A program made the translations under genes and the position numbers. Positions 8,520-16,389 of a stretch of DNA of 64,000 nt are shown here, piece after piece. The stretch's first letter is position 1, and each line of letters opens with the position of its first letter. The notes beneath the pieces are model-generated. The model saw nothing but the letters and a program-made list of their open reading frames with translations, searched no databases and had not been told where the DNA came from. This DNA comes from Prostheceraeus crozeri (lineage: Eukaryota; Platyhelminthes; Polycladida; Euryleptidae). The stretch is taken from the NCBI GenBank assembly GCA_907163375.1, contig CAJQUW010007784.1:558001-622000 (forward strand), written 5' to 3'.

Positions 8520-9300
8520 CTAGTAATTCTCTTTCTTTGATTTGCGTTTTGATGCAGCATTCTTCTCCGACTTGCGCTTCGTACCACTGCTGTTAAGGAT
8601 TTGATCAATTATGTCGTCCACGTTGGGTGGTTCTGGAATATATAGGATGGATTCCATATGCATGGAGAGAGAGGCTATTTTATTATCCTTGTGCCGACCA
8701 TAATATAGCCCATTCACTTTGAAAAGGATATCCCAAGTACCTTCTCCGAGCTCGTCGCATGTGATGGGTGTTGAATGATCTCCCTCCTTCTTATAGTAAG
8801 TGCACCAATGTGATACCGGTAGGCAAATTTGATTACCATCCCAAATCTTTCTATAGGGAGTATCCTTGTCATCTCTCGCCTTCCACTCTTGAGCAAGAGG
8901 AGTAGGAATGTCCATATTTAATGTCACTTACTCCTCAATAATATCAAGTTGGTGGCGAATGTACGGACTCACGGGGATCAGTATGTAGTCCCCATACTGA
9001 TTGTGCATTATCTTGACATCCGTGGAAGGGAGCATTCCCGTTTGGAGTACTATGCTATGATCGTCATAACGCAAGACTTGTTTAAATTTACGCTGTAGCG
9101 GTGTAGGATTATGTACCTTGGTTGTTTCTTCCACTGGCCTCAGTTGTAGATGATCTGATCGTAGCGAACCTTGTAACGTTTGACCGCCATTTTGTCCTAC
9201 TAGTGCAGCAGATGGAGTAGATGCCTGAAAATGAAAAAGATTGTATTAAGTTTACGTTCAAGGGAGGAGAGGGAGGAAAGTAGCGACTTACCATTTTAGT
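8520..9300 (-). pseudogene. Conserved Polinton early protein (Polinton A)
   Basis: First gene downstream of the TATA box. It has two segments, one with LRYDDHSIVLQTGML and one with DILFKVNGLYYGRH followed by KIASLSMHMESILYIPEP and a Lys-rich tail. The second matches the Polinton B homologue (GLVHVTGLYIGSH, KVASLQMKVLQLVYEPLP). Near the 5' end there is a good splice donor (ATG followed by GTAAGT on the minus strand, about 9,285-9,293) and an acceptor (CATTTTCAG, about 9,227), so a small intron interrupting the start region is likely. The gene looks broken, or may be two adjacent genes. Function unknown. Confidence 0.5.
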
Positions 9301-9393
9301 TGGATAATAGAATAGGGAACTAGAAAGAGAGAAAATGTGCGTCCGTCACTCGTGTGATTCAACGATGGAATGATTCTCACTGTGGAAGGCTCG

Positions 9394-9405
9394 CTATTTA
9401 TATAG
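9394..9405 (-). promoter_or_regulatory. TATA box of the Polinton A leftward gene row
   Basis: On the minus strand this reads CTATATAAATAG, a near-consensus TATA box about 100 bases before the putative first splice donor. It precedes the long leftward series of genes down to the protease. A promoter role is inferred from sequence and position. Confidence 0.55.
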
Positions 9406-9641
9406 AAATGCTTGATTCTCATTGGATGATGATCCTCATTGGACAATAACATCAAACTGATTCCAAATCTGGCCTCCGTTTACCAATCCGAGCCTTCATT
9501 CGCCCGCTGGAGCTGTTTCTTGGGAAATTCTAACTCTGTCGCTTTTCGTCAATCTTCCAAAATCTTAAATGGCGTCTCACATCTAAACGAAGACAGATAT
9601 GAACAAGCCGTTTCTTTCACTGAATTTGTCTCACTCTTAGC

Positions 9642-10133
9642 TTTCAAACGAGCTATTGCACGACAAAATCCGTCCACTGGAAGCCAAGATCGAAGCTAGC
9701 TCTCCCGAGGGGGGGGTCAGTGAAATTTGATGAAAAATGTTTTGGTGAAGGTCCCAGGTCGAAATGCCACACTTTGGAAAATTTTCAAAATTTTGTCCAT
9801 ACAAAGTCACTCTGACACTTAGGATTTTTCAGGTGAGCTCCGACCTAAAATCTTGTAACAGTTCTAACTTTTGAACGGCTGGTCCGATTGACTCGCGGCA
9901 AAAATGTCGTCGAGCAGTTTTTTCTCCTCTTTCAAACGAGTAGCTGTAAGACAAAATCCGTCCACTAGAACCAAAGTTGGAATATTGCTGTCGGGGGGGG
10001 GGTCAGTGAAATTTGATGAAAAATGTTTTGGTGAAGGTCCCAGGTCGAAATGCCACACTTTGGAAAATTTTCAAAATTTTACCCATACAAAGCCACTCTG
10101 ACACTTAGGATTTTTTTCCGGTGAGCTCCGACA
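9642..10133 (+). repeat. 288-bp tandem repeat, about 1.7 copies
   Basis: The block from TTTCAAACGAG at 9,642 recurs at 9,930 with a period of 288 bases. The best-matching part runs from a G8 tract through GTCAGTGAAATTTGATG to GTGAGCTCCGAC, ending near 10,133. It lies just outside the last recognisable gene of Polinton A; it may be part of that element's terminal region or a separate satellite-like insert. Confidence 0.75.
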
Positions 10134-11920
10134 GTCCACCCTCCCAACCTGGCCGGCACACCACGCCAACCTGGACAGCACATCACCGCGCGCTACGACG
10201 GCCGGCCAGAGGGGGGACGTCAGACTCGAAGCAACACGGCGGCACACCACGACCGACTCGACGGACAGGAGGGGGGGACGTCAGCGACGGCGGCCATCTT
10301 GCGCGGTCCAGTGGTGGAGTTTTGCTTACTACTAATAATTACACATGACGCTGTCGATGGAAATGATCCTATGTCGTGTCGGTGAAGTGACCCACGATCA
10401 TGCTTTCATCAGCAGTCAGTTAAATAACTTTTTCGCCAGCCATATTGTAAATAAATGGGTCCACCGGTGCCCCCCCAGGTAGAGAGGCCGCGCGACGGGC
10501 CTGGTCCGCGAGCGATATCTTTTCTCCCTGTCATTGTCATGTGAATGAGGCGCGTCTATTGAAGGTCGCAAAATAGCCCGGGTGGACGTATGGAAATAAT
10601 TTGCATGCGCAGTTCTCCTTCAGTAATGAAATGTGAGGTTTGCGTTGGAAGACATACATAAAAAGAATCAACTGGAGTGCGTTCTTCTGATATTGAACTA
10701 TTGCAATTGCAATAAATGCAAAAAAGTGCAGACGCAAAATTTTGATTTCATAATAGTATATCATATCATGCGAAATAATTATGATTTCATGAATCAAATT
10801 TTTAAGAAATTTATGGGGAGACATTTTTGATGCATTTTTACGCAGGATATGCATAAAGATCAATTTGTTTTCAAAGATGAACATTAGTAGAGTTTACAAA
10901 AACTATTTAGGAAATAGACAGCAAGAAGTGAGTGAGGGAGAGAGAAAGAGAGAAGATGAACGACAGAAGAGATATGACGGAGAGGGAGAGAACAAGAAGA
11001 TAAAGAAGAGAAGTGAGGAGAGACAAGAAATGGAAGAGGAAGATAAGTGAGTAGAAAGAGAAGAAAAAGGAGATGGCTGATGTGAGAACTTATCCTAGTA
11101 CTTATTGTTCCTATACTTGCCTTCTGATCTAAATGGACAACTTTTGAGTTGATGGAAGGCCTACTTGATTTCAATAGTACGACCACAATTTTTAAAATAA
11201 TGCAAAAAAATTTAATTCACCGCAATGTCAAGATTAGCCTGCATTTTCCATTACAAAGTGTAATATGCTACATCACATGATCCGAAGGCGGAGCAGCGAA
11301 TAGAGCTGAGGTACGTGGTCAGAGACTGACAAGCGGCTGTAAAAAGTTTATCAGTGTATGAGCATTATTAGAACGAATAACACCAAAAATAAGTCAAGAA
11401 CACCACTTTCCTGTATAAGATCCAGTCTCTTTTTGTTTCTTTTCCAGCTTGCATAATGAAACAATGCAATGTTTTTGTTGATAACTCTCCGACCATTTAA
11501 GTTTTCTGTGCCTTGCGCGCACATGCTCGTAGACGATGCTCACAATTGCGGAGGCCATAATAGAAGTGCATCTATATAGGCCTACATGCTAGTTTTTTAA
11601 CTTCGATAGCGATTATAACGAATAATAAGGAAACATTTGTCCTTGATAGCAAGTGAATTGAGAAAAATCTTTTCAAGAAATCGGTCGTCGCTTGCAACAC
11701 TTGGTTGTTTTTGCTTCTTGCATTAGTGGGCGGAGTGACGAGTCCTCAGGCTTTTTGCCTTACTCTTGAAATTCGAAAACGATTGTGACGAATTATTACT
11801 CTAGTAACGCAAAATCAATATGATCAATATCAATAGTAATGAATATTATCCATAAATGCAGGTCTACAAATTATTGTTAAGTATGAATTAAAAAGATAAC
11901 GCAATAAAAATTAGGCCCAA
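10134..11920. other. No gene seen: GC-rich block, then AT-rich DNA with a purine tract
   Basis: From 10,134 to about 10,520 the DNA is unusually GC-rich for this window with several G and C runs; it may be the end of an unidentified transposon. From 10,918 to 11,078 there is a purine-only low-complexity tract (GA-rich) on the plus strand. The remainder, to the piggyBac TTAA, is AT-rich with no convincing frame. I could not identify any of it. Confidence 0.5.
10918..11078 (+). repeat. Purine-rich low-complexity tract
   Basis: About 160 bases of almost uninterrupted A and G (GAGAGAAAG, GAAGA and similar). Open frames across it are by-products of composition. Confidence 0.8.
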
Positions 11921-11938
11921 TTAACCCTTTCAATCCTA

Positions 11939-11992
11939 TGACGACACGTTGTCGTCACGCTTACATGCGCTATGACGACAGCGTGTCGTCAT
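11939..11992. promoter_or_regulatory. Paired subterminal palindromes of piggyBac
   Basis: ATGACGACA-GCG-TGTCGTCAT is a 9-bp stem with a 3-base loop at 11,972-11,992, and TGACGACA-CGT-TGTCGTCA is an 8-bp stem at 11,939-11,957. The two stems share the same half-site. They are likely transposase-binding sites; that role is inferred. Confidence 0.6.
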
Positions 11993-12447
11993 GAGAAAGT
12001 TTGCTAACTGTTTAGGCGTGAAGTATTCCAGTTGCTTGTAAAACACGTTAGATGTTGTCTTTAGCGCATATTATGTGCAAACCAACTAACTATATTTAAT
12101 AGAATTAACCGCTGTAATGGTACATGTACATGTAGTAGGTTACATGTACACGTACATCAAGTCTATTGAGGGCAAGTAATGCATTAGTTGCATGCTGCTG
12201 CGATCAGCTGTGTCTTGTGTTTCTGCTGTCTTTTCATGATCTGATTGTCGGCAATACAGCTCAGCAGTTGCAGTGCGATGTCACCTGCATTCAGTCGAGC
12301 CACACATGAAGCATATTCAAAGTATTGATTGATGGTGATTGTATAATGACGTCCGGTAAAGATTGCGCGTGGCTGATTCGTTGTTAGGTAGAGCAGCTTG
12401 CACGGTATATTGTCATTTGTCACAACTAATTTCTTATCATTCTATCA

Positions 12448-13795
12448 ATGGCAGCGGCACTATCAAGTAGTACCAGGCACTCAACACGCCGAGTGCAGCC
12501 AGTCCGTCGCTATGGTTTTGATTCCGATAACAGTGAAGACGATTCGGACAATGAAGATACGACTTTTGATCCTCCCCATATTACAGATGAGTCGTCTTCT
12601 GATACCGATTCTGATGGCAGTGAAGATCTAGAAGCGAGTGCCGAAGATGGGTGGACTATCATCGAGCCGACAGATGTCAGTGATGCAACTAACTTTGTGT
12701 TTCTTGGAGAGTGGGGCTGGACAGATACGGAGATTGACAGTGCCGAATTTACTGTGAGAGATTACATAATCAAATTTCTACCAGACAATTTGTTTGAAAC
12801 CCTCACAAAATGGGTGAATGACCGTGTCCTTATTGAAAATGTTCGAATGATGGAGGAAGAGCAAGAAGAAATGCACTGGAAAAATGTTACTATTTTAGAA
12901 GAAGACATTTGTTGGTATTACTCTTCTAATGGGCATCGTAAAGAAACCCACAATCAGATCTTACTGGCAAACCGAAGAAATGATGACAACTCCCTTCTTT
13001 TTGCAACCAAAGTGTCTGAGTCGTGACAGATACATCGCTATTCTGAGATCCCTGAGATTCTCGGATCCATTTGCGGTGGACCCATCCAAGAAGGAAAGCA
13101 GACTTAGTGGTTTCTTCTCTATTGTGAATGATCTTTGTTCTCAGTACCGACCACTTCAATCTCTGAGTTTGGATGAAAGTCTTGTATTATTCAAGGGAAG
13201 GCTTTCAATCAAGATGTTTATTCGGACGAAAAGATCCAGGTTTGGTGTGAAGTTATTCATTCTTGCAGATAGAACGGGATACATGATTTATTCTCAAATC
13301 CATGTTGGCAAGGATACCTGTTATGAAACCGGCGAGCCTGGTACTGAGGCGCTTTCGAATAGTGAAAAGATAGTCGTTCGATTACTTTGAAAGGCTGACA
13401 TGCTTGACAGGGGATACGTCCTGAATATAGACAATTGGTTTACAAGCTTGCGGCTGATAGAGTACCTTCTTTCGAGAAATACGGGTGTTCGTGGAACAGT
13501 CAGACCGCAAAGAGGAATTCCAAAAATTCTTATTCAAAAGAAACTGCAACCTGTGTCATCGGCATTCGCTGAAAAGGACCGAATAATAGCGGTAAAATTC
13601 TGTGACAGAAAGGATGTTTATCTGATGTCCACGTGTGACAATGCTTCTCTGGTGCAAAAAGAAAGGATTTCCAAGGGCAATGTTCGAACCAATGTGCTCA
13701 AGCCATCAATTGTCGAGAATTACAATCAAGAAATGGGAGGGATAGATCTCACAGACCAAGTTAATCGTCAATACAACTGCGCTAGTAGTGAAAAC
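12448..13795 (+). pseudogene. piggyBac (PGBD-type) transposase, C-terminus cut off
   Basis: DDE_Tnp_1_7 family transposase. The N-terminus is acidic and Ser/Asp-rich (DNSEDDSDNED), as in PGBD proteins. The core has KKPTIRSYW, SRDRYIAILRSLRF, then the three catalytic Asp motifs: SLDESLVLFKGR, NIDNWFTSLRL and GGIDLTDQVNRQYN. The frame changes once near 12,930 and there is an in-frame stop at 13,388, so it is inactive. The reading breaks off just after the third Asp motif, where Polinton B begins. The missing C-terminal cysteine domain seems to lie at 32.7 kb. Confidence 0.85.
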
Positions 13796-13814
13796 TGTGC
13801 CCTACTTGCGAGGG

Positions 13815-13940
13815 ATAGGTACATGGATGGGTACATGTATAATTTAGTGTTATCAATAGGTACATGGATAGGTACATGTATAATTCAGTGTTATGAATAG
13901 GAACCTGTATGAGATCTGTTTTACTGGATAGGTACATGTG
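13815..13940 (+). repeat. 41-bp tandem repeat at the Polinton B left edge
   Basis: ATAGGTACATGGATGGGTACA at 13,815 and its near copy at 13,856 define a 41-base period; a weaker third part follows near 13,897-13,940 with GGTACATG. It lies at the left junction of Polinton B and may be part of its terminus. Confidence 0.7.
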
Positions 13941-14220
13941 TTCGGTACACTCGGTTGAGTACACTGTGTTTCGGAACGTCTATGATCGAACTTGTGTGGT
14001 TTGGTTCTGAGCACTTGGGTACGCACCGATAGACGTCCGTTGTTTGATTTTGAATGGGTTTGCTCAATTGCGACTATTGTGACAATTATTTTAAATGTAG
14101 CACTATTTAGATGTGAAACTTTACTGTGCAGTTATGATTTAGTTGCTCCCCAATAAGAAAACCAATTCCAGAACTATGTTTAAAATGAAAATGACAAGAG
14201 ATTTACAATGTAAGTTTAAT

Positions 14221-14511
14221 TTATGCATTAAAAATAAATGATGGGTACAGATCACGTCCCTCAGGCGACTCCATGATCTTCAAGAAGTCATCACACCATT
14301 CATGAAATGTCTGATTGTTGCTAAAGTCATGGTCACACTCGTGTACCGGACACTTCACTGGTAGTCCATTCCGCCTTTGAAGTGCAGAGACAGTCAAGGT
14401 CTTCCATAGGGCCACTTTGCAGCCGCAAGACAGATGCATGGTCATGTCCAACTGACCTCCCATAATGACTTGGCTGTCATTTTGAAAATAAAATAATGGT
14501 TTTGAGGACAT
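14221..14511 (-). CDS. Unrecognised 96-aa Cys-rich protein (Polinton B left region)
   Basis: A whole frame from the ATG at 14,509-14,511. The middle has HLSCGCKVALW and, 20 residues later, KCPVHECDHDF, so CxC plus CxxxxC-type ligands that could hold one zinc ion in a RING or U-box-like fold. A TATA box lies 58 bases upstream at 14,569-14,576. It is divergent from the next gene. No match in Polinton A. The function is unknown; a zinc-binding regulator is a guess. Confidence 0.5.
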   Translation of the reverse strand: MSSKPLFYFQNDSQVIMGGQLDMTMHLSCGCKVALWKTLTVSALQRRNGLPVKCPVHECDHDFSNNQTFHEWCDDFLKIMESPEGRDLYPSFIFNA

Positions 14512-14568
14512 GCTTCTTGTTATGGAACGTTGAGGATAAGTACTTAACAGTTAGGAACAATGACATCC

Positions 14569-14576
14569 TTTATATA
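14569..14576 (-). promoter_or_regulatory. TATA box for the 96-aa gene
   Basis: Reads TATATAAA on the minus strand, 58 bases before the start codon of the leftward 96-aa gene. It forms a divergent pair with the box at 14,645. Confidence 0.5.
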
Positions 14577-14644
14577 GTTATATATTCTTTAGGGAAGTTC
14601 GGTATCTCTCTGATTGGCTGTTGGGATTTCCTTTGTTTAAAAAG

Positions 14645-14652
14645 TATATAAG
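14645..14652 (+). promoter_or_regulatory. TATA box for the 153-aa gene
   Basis: Reads TATATAAG, 82 bases before the ATG at 14,734. The same octamer occurs at 19,382 and, on the minus strand, at 32,050, each in front of a Polinton B gene. Confidence 0.55.
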
Positions 14653-14733
14653 TCCGAGGTTTGTACCAATTCTTATCAAAGGTTCTAATCCTCACGTTTA
14701 CAAGTTACAATTATTTTAAATCTACAAGTCATA

Positions 14734-15195
14734 ATGGATCGCAAACAGGAAGCCGCAGTTGAGAACGGTACTGCTGATCGTACCACTTCGCCAGTGGAAC
14801 GTACCAATACACCTCCCCAATCTCCGATGGAGCGATCGACAACACCAAACGAGCCGGTGGTGTTCACCCAAGCCCCTGCATCGCCCGACTACTCGAATGA
14901 TGAAGATAGTGACGTATTAATCGAGACGATGCGTCACATGAATAAGAAGTCCATGCAAACGCCACTTTATGGAAGGGTCACGGTCAAAGTGAAGAACGCC
15001 CCGAAAAAGTATCACACCAAACGGGTGTTCATGAGGATGGAGCCGAACGAGCGGAACCTCACAACCGCTCTCGAATTTTCGGTCATCGACCTTGACACAC
15101 CACGTCGCTGTCCCTGTGCGCCCAAAAAGACCAGGATCCATGTGCAAGTGGACTTGAAAAAACTTGTACCCTTTCCTTACCTTGATGACATTTAG
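14734..15195 (+). CDS. Unrecognised 153-aa protein (Polinton B left region)
   Basis: A whole frame. The first 60 residues are low-complexity and rich in Thr, Pro, Ser and Glu (several TTSPVERT/TTPNEP-like repeats); the rest is more structured, with GRVTVKVKNAPKKYHTKRVFMR, a LEFSVIDLDTPRRCPCAPKK stretch and VQVDLKKLVPFPYL. It has its own TATA box and a typical start context. It looks like a virus-type accessory protein with a disordered N-terminus. No family recognised; not present in the visible part of Polinton A. Confidence 0.55.
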   Translation: MDRKQEAAVENGTADRTTSPVERTNTPPQSPMERSTTPNEPVVFTQAPASPDYSNDEDSDVLIETMRHMNKKSMQTPLYGRVTVKVKNAPKKYHTKRVFMRMEPNERNLTTALEFSVIDLDTPRRCPCAPKKTRIHVQVDLKKLVPFPYLDDI

Positions 15196-15662
15196 TGTGT
15201 TTTTTCTTAATCTCTTCATTTAATATTCATTTGTATATATGAACAGACTTGTTTTATCATTTCACAAATCGGTCTTCAATTAAGGTCTGAATGGGAAAGG
15301 GGAATAACTATCTACAATTAATGATGTTCAATAACTGAATTGAAACGAAAAATCAAATATGAAAACTTCAACTTGAAATAAATAGGAACATATAACTTTT
15401 AAAGAAACAGTTATGTTGTTAATTTAAAAATGCTTGTAGCAGTCCAGGATGATATCATACATGTGTCATACACGACACCATAAGAATGAGAATGAAAAGA
15501 CCTTTCGAATGATATAAGGTATGTACCCATTTGATGAAAAAATCCTAGTTGTATGCAACTTGAAAAAATTCCAAGTTTTTTTACAAAAATGACTAAGTTT
15601 ACAAATTTTCAAAGTTAAAGTTTTACAACTAAAAAATGACCATAATATACAAACCTCTACAC

Positions 15663-15737
15663 TTGACCTTGACCTTAGACCTGACCTTAGACCTGACCTT
15701 AGACCTGACCTTAGACCTGACCTTGACCTTTGACCTT
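15663..15737 (+). repeat. 12-bp tandem array (GACCTTAGACCT)
   Basis: About four to five tandem copies of the 12-mer, flanked by shorter TGACCTT units. It is directly followed by the 9-bp array. Confidence 0.85.
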
Positions 15738-15807
15738 CATACACTTCATACACTTCATACACTTCATACACTTCATACACTTCATACACTTCATACACTT
15801 CATACAC
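15736..15807 (+). repeat. 9-bp tandem array (TTCATACAC), 8 copies
   Basis: Eight perfect copies in 72 bases. On the other strand they make an artefactual Tyr-Glu-Val repeat, not a real protein. Confidence 0.9.
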
Positions 15808-15831
15808 GGCGGGGGGGCCTCAAAATTTCTC

Positions 15832-15846
15832 GGGCGCTTCGCGCCC
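15832..15846. repeat. GC hairpin (GGGCGC-TTC-GCGCCC)
   Basis: A perfect 6-bp stem with a 3-base loop, standing out in AT-rich DNA between the 9-bp array and the telomere-like array. It could be a transcription or replication structure; no function is shown. Confidence 0.6.
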
Positions 15847-15899
15847 TCGAAAATTTATTTACCCATGGGTTCCGGGTGCCATAGATACTCTTCTTGCTT

Positions 15900-15935
15900 C
15901 CCTAACCCTAACCTTAACCCTAACCCTAACCCTAG
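15900..15935 (+). repeat. Interstitial telomere-like array (CCCTAA)n
   Basis: Six hexamers of the vertebrate-type telomere repeat, with one CCTTAA and a terminal CCCTAG variant. It lies inside Polinton B. It may be a chance microsatellite, a repair patch or a hint of the host telomere type. Confidence 0.8.
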
Positions 15936-15946
15936 TATTTTAATTT

Positions 15947-16070
15947 GATTATTTGAATTTTGGCGCGAAATTCAAATTTTCGAAAAAAGTCTTTAAATTT
16001 GATTATTCGAATTTTGGCGCGAAATTTGAATTTTCGAAATTTAGCGCTTAATTCAAATTTTAATGTTCTA
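15947..16070. repeat. AT-rich direct and inverted repeats with GGCGCGAAA
   Basis: GATTATTTGAATTTTGGCGCG at 15,947 recurs at 16,001 (period 54), and each copy is followed by AAATTYAATTTTCGAA that pairs back on it. The block lies about 290 bases upstream of the TATA box at 16,356 and could serve as a binding region or origin; that is a guess. Confidence 0.6.
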
Positions 16071-16355
16071 TTCAAATCGCACGTTTTACATCTTCAAATA
16101 TGAATCATTATATCACTATTAATAATAACATGTATATCAAAATATTATATCAGTCCATCAGTTCATATTACTTTGAATTCACTCTACTGTTTACATGTAG
16201 AAATCTTTCAACACATATGATGGCACTTCCATTTCTAAGGTTGAAAATAAACCAGCTGTTCCAATTCTTGTTTGAGTTATCAATTTTGTTTAACTGTACT
16301 AATGCGATGATGTGATGTCATAAGGTCTTTGTTCATAGTTGCTTTGTCAATTTCA

Positions 16356-16363
16356 TATATAAA
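16356..16363 (+). promoter_or_regulatory. TATA box of the intron-bearing gene
   Basis: Reads TATATAAA. About 100 bases downstream there is a CTGAAGTGAGT donor-like site (about 16,467), which would make a short untranslated first exon. The promoter role is inferred. Confidence 0.5.
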
Positions 16364-16389
16364 GAACTTGCACACATCAGATCTTCACT

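Larger units (their letters stand above)
1..9450 (-). mobile_element. Polinton A (Maverick), partial, left end outside the window
   Basis: The gene set identifies a Polinton: chromodomain integrase, A32-type packaging ATPase remnant, adenain-type protease, F54H12.2-type capsid protein and a basic core-like protein, nearly all on the minus strand, with a short plus-strand cluster of PC4-like and TBP-like genes. The DNA polymerase expected for the family is not in the visible part and may lie to the left. The right end is not resolved: the last recognisable feature is a TATA box at 9,394-9,405, and no terminal inverted repeat can be paired because the other end is missing. It is broken in roughly five to eight places, while capsid, core, middle protein, PC4-like and TBP-like genes still read whole. 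That suggests an old but not ancient insertion (inference). Confidence 0.88.
11921..13795 (+). mobile_element. piggyBac element, 5' part
   Basis: The element opens with TTAA followed by CCCTTT, the usual piggyBac target site and terminal C-run. Two near-perfect palindromes follow within 70 bases (11,939-11,957 and 11,972-11,992, both built on TGACGACA / TGTCGTCA). The transposase gene starts about 520 bases in. The 3' part appears to be displaced to 32,703-33,164, with Polinton B in between. Confidence 0.82.

Noticed and set aside
10865-11186. Open frames on both strands in the purine tract
   Set aside because: Low-complexity DNA gives long frames on both strands; no start context or domain.
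12184-12423. 79-codon minus-strand frame near the piggyBac promoter
   Set aside because: It overlaps the piggyBac leader, has no family resemblance and no promoter-like context.
13815-13960. Long terminal inverted repeat of Polinton B
   Set aside because: I compared this region with the reverse complement of 32,520-32,710 by eye and saw no extended match; only an AGTG-like end might be shared.
15466-15807. Open minus-strand frame with repeated Tyr-Glu-Val
   Set aside because: It is a translation of the 9-bp and 12-bp arrays, so a by-product of the repeats.
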